Source: Uliginosibacterium gangwonense DSM 18521
GTDB lineage: Bacteria; Pseudomonadota; Gammaproteobacteria; Burkholderiales; Rhodocyclaceae
Length of the DNA: 64,000 nucleotides
Reading direction: 5' to 3'
Assembly: GCF_000373965.1 (NCBI RefSeq)
Contig: NZ_KB892834.1
Location: 364,600-428,599, forward strand
Both the position numbers and the translations under genes were made by a program. Below the pieces are notes generated by a model. The model was given only the letters and a program-made list of their open reading frames with translations, searched no databases and was not told the origin of the DNA. Position 1 is the stretch's first letter. Every line of letters starts with the position of its first letter. Shown piece by piece: positions 53,559 to 61,515 of the stretch.

Positions 53559-55226
53559 TCAGTAGATGATTGCGAGCGTACGGTCGTCGTGATTGCCCTG
53601 TGACCAGAAATCCAGCCAGCTCAATACCCGCTGGGCCTGTTGACCATCGCGCTGGCTGAGGCTGGCACCGGCCTCCAGATCGGCCCACAGGGCATCCCAG
53701 GCTTCGGGGCTGGCCAAGCGGGCTTCGGTTTCGAATTTCGGGTCGGAGACCCCATCGGTCATAAGCAGGAAGGCAGTGAAGTCCTCACACAGGGTAAAGC
53801 GCGTGCGCTTGAGCAGCGCCTCCTGGGAAACTTCGGCTGCATCCAGGAAGCGGGTCTGGCCGGAATACTCACCGGCATCCACGTCCCCGAGCAGTTCAAT
53901 GCCCTGCCCTTGCCGGTACACACCCACGGCACCGTCACCCACCCAATACGCGGCGCATAGCCATTTGGAGCCGAACTTGCGGGCCGCGCCTATCAAGAGC
54001 GTTGTGGATAAGTCCTTGAGCGAGCCGACCACTTCGGCACGAGTCTGGGCCTCATCGGTGAGCACTTTCATGGCACGGTAGGCGGCGTGGCCCACCGTGA
54101 CGTAGAGCGCATTGCGCAGAAGCAGCCGATTGGTCTCACTCCCCCCCTCAGGGGCCGACTGGAGAGCGGTTACAGCGGCGGCAACCTTGTCGCCCCCCTC
54201 CCCTGCGAGGGCTTCCTTCAGATAGCTGCCTGCGGCCTGCACGGCCAGTTGCGAACCGCGCCGGGAGGATTTGGCACTGCCCGCCCCATCGGCGACGATG
54301 GCAATGTACCAGCCCGTATCCGGGTTGTGGTGGAGGAAGAAGTCGTCGTCGCAACAGCTACCCACATGCGCATGCGAGCGACCGCGTTTGCGCGCCGCCA
54401 CAATCTGACGAGTCTGCCCGGCAAGCTGCTGGCTGGCTTCGTCTTCTTTCCACAAGGGGTCATTGCGGTCGGAAGGCAGGTTTTTCCACAGTAGTTTGGG
54501 GTCAGGATTCACGTACAGACTCAGCTTGCCGGTGCGTTCCGCGAGCGGGGAATCGTCGCCAAAGCGGTAGCGCAGCGGGATGGAGAAATCCCCGCTCAAC
54601 GCCGGGGTGCCTTGGACCACGCCAGTGCTCAAATCGCAGCTCAGGCCTAATTCTGGCGGAAACAGGATGTCGATAAAACGCAGTTGTGCATTGGCTGGGT
54701 CAAAAACAATCGTCTCCTGGAAGGCTTCACTTTGCCGCGCATTGCGCAGGCGGAAGCTGACCGGGGGGCGTTCCCTGGGCACAGGGGGCTGAGGGGCAGG
54801 AGCGGGCAAAATGCTCACGGCAGGCTCCGTAACAGGTTGGGGGGAAGATCCTGCAGCACCCGCCTCGGCAACCGGGGCGGGCATTGTGGCGGGAGCAGTC
54901 TCCTCGTCTGGTTCAGTGTCTGCCGGAGCGGCAGACACTATGGATTCCACCTCAGCCGGTACGTCGGGCACGGCCACGGGCAAGGTCGACTCGGTCAATG
55001 GCTCCGCCGGGGTAGGTAGCACAGGCGTGGCATCAAAGGCCGGTGGCTCCCATTTGGTGACTTCCGGCGGATGATCCGCAGTGAAGCGTTTCCACTCCTT
55101 GTGGATAAAACTTTCAAACCCTGCAAAAGTCTTGGCGACCTTGGGATCATCCAGAAATCTGGCGAAATCCTTGGCGCCGTCGCTGCCCAACACGGAAATC
55201 AGGAACTGCATGCGTGCGTCTCGCAT
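53559..55226 (-). CDS. PP2C-family protein phosphatase of the TerY-P triad
   Basis: A 555-residue protein. The N-terminal 60 residues are helical, followed by a Pro/Ala/Glu-rich low-complexity linker (about 65-150), a putative Ig-like domain (LSTGVVQGTPALSGDFSIPL, about 205-225), and a PP2C domain from about 280 (VADGAGSAKSSRRGSQLA, WVGDGAVGVYR, LLMTDGVSDPKFE, GNHDDRTLAIIY). It would reverse phosphorylation by the kinase downstream. AAGAGG upstream supports the ATG at 55226, three bases after the TerY stop. Confidence 0.88.
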   Translation of the reverse strand: MRDARMQFLISVLGSDGAKDFARFLDDPKVAKTFAGFESFIHKEWKRFTADHPPEVTKWEPPAFDATPVLPTPAEPLTESTLPVAVPDVPAEVESIVSAAPADTEPDEETAPATMPAPVAEAGAAGSSPQPVTEPAVSILPAPAPQPPVPRERPPVSFRLRNARQSEAFQETIVFDPANAQLRFIDILFPPELGLSCDLSTGVVQGTPALSGDFSIPLRYRFGDDSPLAERTGKLSLYVNPDPKLLWKNLPSDRNDPLWKEDEASQQLAGQTRQIVAARKRGRSHAHVGSCCDDDFFLHHNPDTGWYIAIVADGAGSAKSSRRGSQLAVQAAGSYLKEALAGEGGDKVAAAVTALQSAPEGGSETNRLLLRNALYVTVGHAAYRAMKVLTDEAQTRAEVVGSLKDLSTTLLIGAARKFGSKWLCAAYWVGDGAVGVYRQGQGIELLGDVDAGEYSGQTRFLDAAEVSQEALLKRTRFTLCEDFTAFLLMTDGVSDPKFETEARLASPEAWDALWADLEAGASLSQRDGQQAQRVLSWLDFWSQGNHDDRTLAIIY

Positions 55227-55229
55227 GCC

Positions 55230-56276
55230 TTAACCTCTTGAGCGTGTTACGTCAAAATCGCCTTCAGCCATGCTCATGTTCAGTTGTTTCTGGCAGCCTG
55301 GGCAGGTGGCTTGGCCTTCGCCCTGCACACAGAAAATCTGGCCGCAACTGCATGCAGCAAACGCGTAAGCCGCGCCGCAATGTGGGCAGCCGGGCGAGCC
55401 GATCAGCGATTCGGTGCTGATGGTGCGTGCGCTGGCGCGGGGGTCGGAGAGTTCGTCAAAATCCCGCTCGGCCGCAAACACGCCGACCAGGTTGTAGTGC
55501 ACGGCATCCATGCGGAAGTCGCGGGTTGCCAGGGCTTGTTTGGCGCGCTCGTACTTGAGGAGGTAGGGCAGCTTGGTGGTCTGGCAACGCCCCTGGATCA
55601 CCACAAAATCTTCATCCACGGCGGTGGCCTGGGCGATGGTTTCGATTTTCTTCATCACCGAATCATCAAACTTGGCCAAGGAAACTGCGGCGGGTTCGCC
55701 CGAGCCGATGCTGCGGCTCTGGGTGCTGACGCTGGCGCTGATCCAGTCGATGAACTTCTTGAAGTCCTGCTCGGTGGCGCTTTCGATGCGCAACACATTG
55801 GGCGTAATGGTGGATAGCGCCTCCAGCGAGGCATACGGCCCGATACCGATGGCCACCAGATTGACCCGGGAGGCGTAATGATTCTTCCAGCGTGTGAGCA
55901 CGGCCGTGGGGTCGTCCGTGCTCTTGCCATCGGTCATCAGGAAGACGAGGGGCTTGAAGTCCCCCTTCTGTTCCGGGGTGGAGCGCTTGACGTTGCGGTC
56001 GATCTCGCCCATCAGGTGCTCAAGCGCCGCGCCCATCGAAGTGCCGGAACCCAGGGGCAGGCGTGGCGAGTAGAAGGCGACCAGTTCAACCAGCGGGGTC
56101 AAGGTCTTGGCCCGCCCGGCAAAGGCGATCACCGAAAGGTAGGCGGTTTCCAGCGCATAGGGGTCGGTGCGCAGGGTCTTGATCAGGCGTTCCATCCCTT
56201 CCTGCAGGCTGCGCAGATTTTCACCCGCCATGCTTTCGGAGACATCTACAACCAGGAATACAGGTAGGCGACGCAT
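55230..56276 (-). CDS. terY: TerY-type VWA protein with C-terminal zinc ribbon
   Basis: A 348-residue protein with a von Willebrand A domain (residues 1-210; MIDAS residues DVSES near 11-15 and LMTDGKSTDD), a middle domain, and a C-terminal zinc ribbon (CPHCGAAY, CSCGQIFC, CPGC, about 290-330). TerY proteins are thought to scaffold the kinase-phosphatase pair. It lies between a second TerY and the PP2C gene. Confidence 0.87.
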   Translation of the reverse strand: MRRLPVFLVVDVSESMAGENLRSLQEGMERLIKTLRTDPYALETAYLSVIAFAGRAKTLTPLVELVAFYSPRLPLGSGTSMGAALEHLMGEIDRNVKRSTPEQKGDFKPLVFLMTDGKSTDDPTAVLTRWKNHYASRVNLVAIGIGPYASLEALSTITPNVLRIESATEQDFKKFIDWISASVSTQSRSIGSGEPAAVSLAKFDDSVMKKIETIAQATAVDEDFVVIQGRCQTTKLPYLLKYERAKQALATRDFRMDAVHYNLVGVFAAERDFDELSDPRASARTISTESLIGSPGCPHCGAAYAFAACSCGQIFCVQGEGQATCPGCQKQLNMSMAEGDFDVTRSRG

Positions 56277-56287
56277 ACAACCTCTGC

Positions 56288-56932
56288 TTAGAGCACGATG
56301 TTGAGTTCGGGTGGCGGGGGTGGCAGTTCGGTCGCGGCCGAGCGGGTCGCCCCCAGGCTCTGGCTATCCTTGGAGAAGGTGGCCGACACCCATTCGAAGA
56401 ACTTGCTGAAACTGGCCGCATCCATGGTGTCCAGGCTCACCACATGGTCAGTCAGGCGCTTGAGCTGCCCGGGGTCGGCCTTGGGGCCTGCGGCACAGGC
56501 CACGATCTTGGCAAACCCGCAGGACTGGATACGCGGAATCACTTCGGTGTACGCCAGGGTATCCGTCGGCTTGCCATCGGTAAGGATGACCAGGATCGGC
56601 TTCCAGTCGCCCTTCTCGGTCGCCGTGGATTTGTGCACATCCCGCTGCACCTGTGCATAAATGTGTTCCAGTGCCTCCCCCAGGAGGGTGGCACCGGAGC
56701 GCGGGCAGGTGATTTCGGGCAGGCGCACATCGGCCACCGAGGTCATCGGCAGCACTTCCTTGATGTCCGAGTCAAAGGTGGTGATCGACAGGTGCACACT
56801 CTCAAGCGCATACGGATTGCTGCGTAGCGAAGTCAGCAGTGCCTGCAAACCGGCATTGACGGCAACGATGGGTTCTCCATTCATCGACCCGGACGTATCG
56901 ATGCACAGGTAGGTCAGCAAGCGACGGCTCAT
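56288..56932 (-). CDS. terY: TerY-type VWA protein
   Basis: A 214-residue single VWA domain with an intact MIDAS (DTSGS near residues 12-16, T in CPRSGATLLGEAL, LTDGKPTD). It ends in a Pro-rich tail, PPPPPELNIVL, shared with the paralog at 57717. It is downstream of a TerD gene and 11 bp ahead of the zinc-ribbon TerY, in the same operon. Confidence 0.88.
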   Translation of the reverse strand: MSRRLLTYLCIDTSGSMNGEPIVAVNAGLQALLTSLRSNPYALESVHLSITTFDSDIKEVLPMTSVADVRLPEITCPRSGATLLGEALEHIYAQVQRDVHKSTATEKGDWKPILVILTDGKPTDTLAYTEVIPRIQSCGFAKIVACAAGPKADPGQLKRLTDHVVSLDTMDAASFSKFFEWVSATFSKDSQSLGATRSAATELPPPPPELNIVL

Positions 56933-56941
56933 GAATGTTTC

Positions 56942-57592
56942 CTACAGATAGGTTTGTTGGAGCAGGCTGACGAAACTGTCGGTTTCGTGCGGTATGCCAA
57001 TGGCACGGAACTGCCAGCCATCGCCCTGGCGGGTGACTTCGGCAAAGGTCATCGAGCAATAGCGCGCATAGGCGGCATCCCCACTGACATCAAAACGGCA
57101 GATTTCCTTGCCCTTGGCATCCACGGCGCGGATAAAGGTATTCTTGATCTGGCCGAAAGATTGCTTTTTCTGCTTGCCTTCGTAAATCGCCACCAGAAAA
57201 ATGATGCTCTCATATTGCGCAGGCATCTGGTCGAGCTTGACGATGATCTGCTCGTCGTCCCCATCACCGGCGCCAGTGCGGTTATCCCCGGTCAGGTAGA
57301 TGGCGCCAGAGGGGTGGCGTTGTGAATTGAAGAAAACCACGTCCCCGTTGATCAGCGTGGGCGAGCCCGATGCGCTGGCATCCCCAAGACTGTGGACCTT
57401 GCCATCCTTGCCCAGCAAAAAGGCGATGGCGTCCAGGTCATGATCTTCAGCTTCGCCGCCGAACAGGGAGCTGAGAAAACCCTTCTTCTGTTCTGCCACA
57501 TCCCAACCCAGGCCGATGGTGACCGAGGACAGATCGAATTCTCCGTCTTTGCGCAGGCTTACGCCCTCGCCCTTCTTCAAACTCACGCCCAT
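56942..57592 (-). CDS. terD: TerD-domain protein
   Basis: A 216-residue TerD-family calcium-binding protein. MGVSLKKGEGVSLRKDGEF is the typical start. DHDLDAIAFLLGKDGKV and the acidic [15 protein letters not shown] provide the Ca2+ sites. It carries a short insert (LSSLFGGEAED) and a divergent C-terminal. On the minus strand a TATAAT (57673-57668) lies about 75 bp upstream, without a good -35, so a stress-type or activated promoter may serve it. It is first of the lower minus-strand block. Confidence 0.9.
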   Translation of the reverse strand: MGVSLKKGEGVSLRKDGEFDLSSVTIGLGWDVAEQKKGFLSSLFGGEAEDHDLDAIAFLLGKDGKVHSLGDASASGSPTLINGDVVFFNSQRHPSGAIYLTGDNRTGAGDGDDEQIIVKLDQMPAQYESIIFLVAIYEGKQKKQSFGQIKNTFIRAVDAKGKEICRFDVSGDAAYARYCSMTFAEVTRQGDGWQFRAIGIPHETDSFVSLLQQTYL

Positions 57593-57716
57593 CTTTTACC
57601 CCCTTGTTGCAATAGCAATGAAAACAAGCATTCAGGAATCACACCCAATCAAGTATTTTGCATAATCATTATAGATATCGCAAATTCATAGAGACTGAGC
57701 GCGTGCGCCACACATT

Positions 57717-58355
57717 TCACATCACCACATTGACTTCAGGTGGCGGTGGCGGAAGGTCATCCAGACCGGCCACATCTTTCTTGGCCAACTCCACCTTCTG
57801 GCTGGACACGGAAATGGACGAGGACACCCACTTGAAGAAGCTCTTGATCGAATTGCTGTCGGCAGTATCCAGATTGACCACGATCTCGGAAATCCGCTTC
57901 AGCGAACTGGTATCGGCAGACTGCCCGGCAGCACAGCACACGAAGGTGCCAGTCTTGACGGTGGCCAGCGCCTTGATGCCGGGGTTCAGATCATCGGTTG
58001 GGGCGCCATCACTGAGCAGGAACACCACCGGCTTCCAGTCCCCCTTCTGCTCGGCGGTGCCTTTCTGCACTTCACGCTTGATGCAATCAGCCAGCAGCAC
58101 CAGGGCTTCACCCATGGCGGTGGTGCCCGAAGCGGTCAGTTCGGGGCTTTGGAACTGGGAAAGCTCGGTCAGCGGCACGAGTTGGCGGGCTTCACTGGCG
58201 AAGGTCAGCACGGAAACGTAGGCGGTTTCCAGCGCGTAGGGGTCTTGACGCAAGCTGGTGATCAGCATCTGCAAACCGTTCTTGACGGCTTCAATCGGCT
58301 CACCAAACATCGACCCCGAGGTGTCGATCACAAGGTAGACAGGTAGACGTCGCAT
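57717..58355 (-). CDS. terY: TerY-type VWA protein
   Basis: A 212-residue VWA protein with MIDAS residues DTSGS (near 11-15) and LSDGAPTD. It ends PPPPPEVNVVM, closely resembling the end of the paralog at 56288. It lies between pgpA and the minus-strand TerD gene, 36 bp downstream of pgpA. The three TerY proteins in this arm have presumably separate partners. Confidence 0.88.
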   Translation of the reverse strand: MRRLPVYLVIDTSGSMFGEPIEAVKNGLQMLITSLRQDPYALETAYVSVLTFASEARQLVPLTELSQFQSPELTASGTTAMGEALVLLADCIKREVQKGTAEQKGDWKPVVFLLSDGAPTDDLNPGIKALATVKTGTFVCCAAGQSADTSSLKRISEIVVNLDTADSNSIKSFFKWVSSSISVSSQKVELAKKDVAGLDDLPPPPPEVNVVM

Positions 58356-58390
58356 CGCTCAACCCTTCAAGAAAAAATCAAGAATAAATG

Positions 58391-58879
58391 TCACTTCCCT
58401 GCCCAATGCCAGAGTGCCAACCCGCCCAGCATCACGGCAATGGCGTAGATGGCGGCCAGAAAATCGTCAAACATGACACCAAAGCCGTTCTTGAACCGGG
58501 CATCGGCCAGATGGATCGGCCAGGGCTTGAGCACATCAAAAAAGCGGAACAGCAGAAAAGCAGCAATCCATGCCCACCAGGTAAACGGGGCGCATAACAA
58601 CACCCAGGCAAAGGCGACGATTTCATCCCACACGATTGAGCCATGATCGGGTACGCCAAGCGCGCGGCCCGCCTCATCGCAGATCCAGCAGCCCAGCGCA
58701 AAACACAGCACCAGCACCACCGACCACGCCCACACGGGAAGCCCGAGCAGTGCCCAGGCCAATACAAAACCGCCCAGCGTGCCAAAAGTCCCTGGCGCCA
58801 CAGGCGCGAGACCCAGGCCGCATCCCAGCGCGAAAAAACGATGGGGACGGGAAACTAGAAATTGAAAAGTCGGCTTAAT
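58391..58879 (-). CDS. pgpA: phosphatidylglycerophosphatase A, probable ATT start
   Basis: PgpA dephosphorylates phosphatidylglycerol phosphate to phosphatidylglycerol. The conserved blocks LAPVAPGTFGTL, DEIVAF, FRFFDVLKPWPIHLADA and GFGVMFDDFLAA are present. The usual N-terminal part (KPTFQFLVSRPHRFFALGCG) lies upstream of the only GTG (58801) and has no ATG, GTG or TTG. An in-frame ATT at 58879-58877, with GGAG nine bases upstream, would begin exactly where relatives start. I take that as the start (162 residues). The alternative GTG would lose conserved N-terminal sequence. It is the first gene of the minus-strand arm. Confidence 0.85.
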   Translation of the reverse strand: MKPTFQFLVSRPHRFFALGCGLGLAPVAPGTFGTLGGFVLAWALLGLPVWAWSVVLVLCFALGCWICDEAGRALGVPDHGSIVWDEIVAFAWVLLCAPFTWWAWIAAFLLFRFFDVLKPWPIHLADARFKNGFGVMFDDFLAAIYAIAVMLGGLALWHWAGK

Positions 58880-58991
58880 TTTGGTGCGCTCCTATCAGCA
58901 ATCATTACGGAAATAAGTCCTGGCTTGAAACTTGCGCAACCCATACAGGTCAAAACACGCCGCCTCATATCAAACTATGTAATATTTAGGC

Positions 58992-59110
58992 GCAATACTG
59001 CACCGCCGAACGCATCTAGGCAACCCTCCACCAATCGGACGGTTGCTGGCGCCCGATCGTCATGTGCGGGGATGCGCTTGTCTTTTACAGGTGGGCATGC
59101 AATATTGCAC
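58992..59110. promoter_or_regulatory. repeat pair and palindrome in the terC promoter region
   Basis: GCAATACTGCAC (58992-59003) recurs as GCAATATTGCAC (59099-59110), 11 of 12 identical. The second copy contains the perfect palindrome TGCAATATTGCA (59098-59109), six bases ahead of the ribosome binding site AGGAGA of terC. The divergent intergenic region (58880-59128) otherwise shows a hairpin ATCGG/CCGAT near 59035-59057 and no recognised riboswitch. Confidence 0.45.
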
Positions 59111-59128
59111 TTTTAGGAGATTAATTTC

Positions 59129-60151
59129 ATGCAGCATTTCGGCTTTCCACTTGAAGCCCTTGTGATTTTCTTTGCGGTGATTGCCCTGTCTGTCTATCTG
59201 GATCTGGTGGCCCACCGCAAAGCCACCGAGATCACGATGGCGGATGCCGCCAAATGGTCGGCTTTCTGGATCACCCTTGCCCTTTTGTTCTATGGCTACC
59301 TGTGGGTTCGCTTCAGCAAAGGTTGGGCGGATCTGTATCTGGCAGGTTACGCGCTGGAAAAGAGTTTGTCTGTGGATAACCTGATGGTATTCATGGCCAT
59401 CTTTGCCTCGTTCAGCATCAAGGACGTGTTGCAACACCGCATCCTGTACTGGGGGATCATCGGCGCATTGATCTTCCGCGCCATTTTCGTCTCCATCGGC
59501 ACGGGCCTCTTCATGGCCAGCCCCTGGGTCGGCTTTGTGTTTGCCGCCTTCGTGCTGTGGAGTGCCGTCAAAATGCTGCAATCCGGTGGAGATGATGATG
59601 ATGAAGTGGAAGATTATTCCGACCACTGGAGCGTGCGCGTAACCGGCAAGCTCATGCCCATCTACACCCGTTTGCACCTGCACCGCTTCTTTATCCGCCA
59701 CGATGAAGTGATCTCCAACGGGATGACGTCAGCCGTCACCCGCAACGGCTTGCTGTATGCCACCCCAGCCTTCCTGTGCCTGATGGCGATTGAAACCTCG
59801 GATATCGCCTTCGCCTTCGACTCCGTGCCCGCCGTCATCGCGGTCACCCAGGAGCCCTTGCTGGTGTACGCTGCCATGATCTTCGCCATCCTGGGGCTGC
59901 GTAGCCTGTACTTTGTGCTGGCTGCATTGACCAAGTATCTCGCCTACTTGGAAAAGGCCGTGATCGTGCTGCTGTTTTTCATCGGCTCCAAGATGGCGCT
60001 GCAATCCTGGAACCACGCCGTCTCGGATACCGGCATCGATATCTCTCCGGGGGTAAGCCTGGGGATCGTGCTAGGAACCCTGGCAGTCGGGATCGTGGCT
60101 TCACTGCTGTTCCCGCCCAAGGAAGAGGCGGAAGAGCAAAGCAAAAAATAA
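59129..60151 (+). CDS. terC: TerC-family integral membrane protein
   Basis: A 340-residue protein with about nine membrane segments and the TerC/Alx signature (LEKSLSVDNLMVFMAIFASF near 82-101; AIETSDIAFAFDSVPAVIAV near 221-240). Acidic residues in these helices match the family's metal-site. TerC/Alx proteins act in manganese or tellurite handling and are thought to anchor TerD proteins. AGGAGATTAATTTC precedes the ATG. It opens the plus-strand Ter arm and is divergent from pgpA. Confidence 0.92.
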   Translation: MQHFGFPLEALVIFFAVIALSVYLDLVAHRKATEITMADAAKWSAFWITLALLFYGYLWVRFSKGWADLYLAGYALEKSLSVDNLMVFMAIFASFSIKDVLQHRILYWGIIGALIFRAIFVSIGTGLFMASPWVGFVFAAFVLWSAVKMLQSGGDDDDEVEDYSDHWSVRVTGKLMPIYTRLHLHRFFIRHDEVISNGMTSAVTRNGLLYATPAFLCLMAIETSDIAFAFDSVPAVIAVTQEPLLVYAAMIFAILGLRSLYFVLAALTKYLAYLEKAVIVLLFFIGSKMALQSWNHAVSDTGIDISPGVSLGIVLGTLAVGIVASLLFPPKEEAEEQSKK

Positions 60152-60262
60152 GTCTGGGCTTGCAAGCCTGGACACGCGCAGGCCAGACGGCGTGATCAAC
60201 ACCCCGTTTGGCTGTAAAAACAACTGCGCAGATCGAACTAGATTGAATGGGAGTTGTCTGAA

Positions 60263-60841
60263 ATGGCCTTGTCACTCAAAAAGGGCGAAAACGTTTCTCT
60301 GTCGAAAGCCGATGTCAGCCTGAGCAATGTGCTCATTGGCTTGGGCTGGGAAGCGCGCACGACCAATGGCTTGGATTTTGACCTGGACGCGAGTCTGTTC
60401 ATGGTGGGCGAAAATGGCAAAGTGCAAAGTGACGACTGGTTCATTTTCTACAACCAGCTCAGCTCACCTTGCCGCTCTGTTGAACACACCGGAGACAACC
60501 GGACTGGCGCGGGTGAAGGGGATGATGAAGCCATCAAGGTAGCCCTGAACAAGGTACCCGAGCATGTCAGCCGACTGGTCATTGCCGTGACCATCCACGA
60601 AGCCGAGGCACGCAACCAGAACTTCGGCATGGTGCATGATGCCTTTGTGCGGCTGGTCAATTCGGATACGAACCAGGAAATCCTGCGTTTTGATCTTTCA
60701 GAAGACTATTCCACCGAGACCGCTATGGTATTCGGTGAAATCTACCGCCGGGGTTCGGAGTGGAAATTCCGCGCCGTCGGACAAGGCTACTCAGGCGGCC
60801 TGTACGCACTGTGCATGCAGTACGGCGTGAATGTCACCTGA
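60263..60841 (+). CDS. terD: TerD-domain protein
   Basis: A 192-residue TerD protein ([20 protein letters not shown]) with the Ca2+-binding acidic segments [10 protein letters not shown] and [15 protein letters not shown], and a typical C-terminal [23 protein letters not shown] precedes the ATG at 60263 by nine bases, which is preferred to a TTG three codons upstream. It follows terC by about 110 bp and precedes another terD by 43. Confidence 0.93.
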   Translation: MALSLKKGENVSLSKADVSLSNVLIGLGWEARTTNGLDFDLDASLFMVGENGKVQSDDWFIFYNQLSSPCRSVEHTGDNRTGAGEGDDEAIKVALNKVPEHVSRLVIAVTIHEAEARNQNFGMVHDAFVRLVNSDTNQEILRFDLSEDYSTETAMVFGEIYRRGSEWKFRAVGQGYSGGLYALCMQYGVNVT

Positions 60842-60884
60842 GCAACTACTTTTCATCTCATATATCGAGAAGGAGCGTTAAAAC

Positions 60885-61460
60885 ATGGCAATCAGTCTGC
60901 AAAAAGGCGGTAATGTCAACCTGAGCAAAGAAGCTCCAACCATGACGAAGATGATCGTCGGCCTGGGTTGGGATGTGCGCGCTACCGATGGCGCCGGCTT
61001 TGACCTGGATGCTAGCGCCTTCATGCTGAATGCATCGGGCAAAGTTCGCAGCGATGCAGATTTCATTTTCTACAACCAGCCCAAGTCCTCCGATGGTTCG
61101 ATTACGCACTCGGGCGACAATCGTACTGGTGCGGGTGAAGGGGACGACGAATCGATCGTCATCGAACTGGGCAAGGTTCCTGCCGAGGTGGAACGCATCG
61201 CCGTTTCCGTCACGATTCACGACGCCGAAGCCCGCAAGCAGAATTTCGGCATGGTCGCCAAGGCCTACATCCGCTGCGTCAATGCAGCGGGAGACGTTGA
61301 AATCGCCAAGTACGACCTGTCTGAAGATGCTTCCGTCGAAACGGCGATGATCTTCGGCGAAATCTATCGCAATGGCGCTGACTGGAAGTTCAAGGCTGTC
61401 GGCCAAGGCTTCCAAGGCGGGCTGGGCCCCCTGGCCAAGAATTTTGGCGTAAACGTCTAA
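60885..61460 (+). CDS. terE: TerD/TerE-type protein
   Basis: A 191-residue protein with the TerD domain complete: [43 protein letters not shown] and [18 protein letters not shown]. It is close to the canonical TerD/TerE length of 191-192. AAGGAGCGTTAAAAC upstream supports the start. A strong terminator follows (61473-61503). Confidence 0.93.
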   Translation: MAISLQKGGNVNLSKEAPTMTKMIVGLGWDVRATDGAGFDLDASAFMLNASGKVRSDADFIFYNQPKSSDGSITHSGDNRTGAGEGDDESIVIELGKVPAEVERIAVSVTIHDAEARKQNFGMVAKAYIRCVNAAGDVEIAKYDLSEDASVETAMIFGEIYRNGADWKFKAVGQGFQGGLGPLAKNFGVNV

Positions 61461-61472
61461 ATTCCACTCCCG

Positions 61473-61503
61473 GCACGGCGCGTGGCGCGCCGTGCTTTTT
61501 TTT
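61473..61503 (+). terminator. intrinsic terminator between terE and terF
   Basis: GCACGGCGCG (61473-61482) and CGCGCCGTGC (61486-61495) form a perfect 10-bp stem with a three-base loop, followed by eight T (61496-61503). It ends 12 bp before the terF ATG. It should end much of the terC-terD-terE transcript, so terF and following genes either depend on readthrough or have weak expression. Confidence 0.9.
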
Positions 61504-61515
61504 GGTCTTTTGCCC

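Noticed and set aside
58880-59128. Possible yybP-ykoY manganese riboswitch upstream of terC (suggested by the link of alx/terC genes with that riboswitch)
   Set aside because: The conserved GGGGAGTAG-type loop and the paired cross-strand loops were not found, so only the palindrome and repeats are reported.
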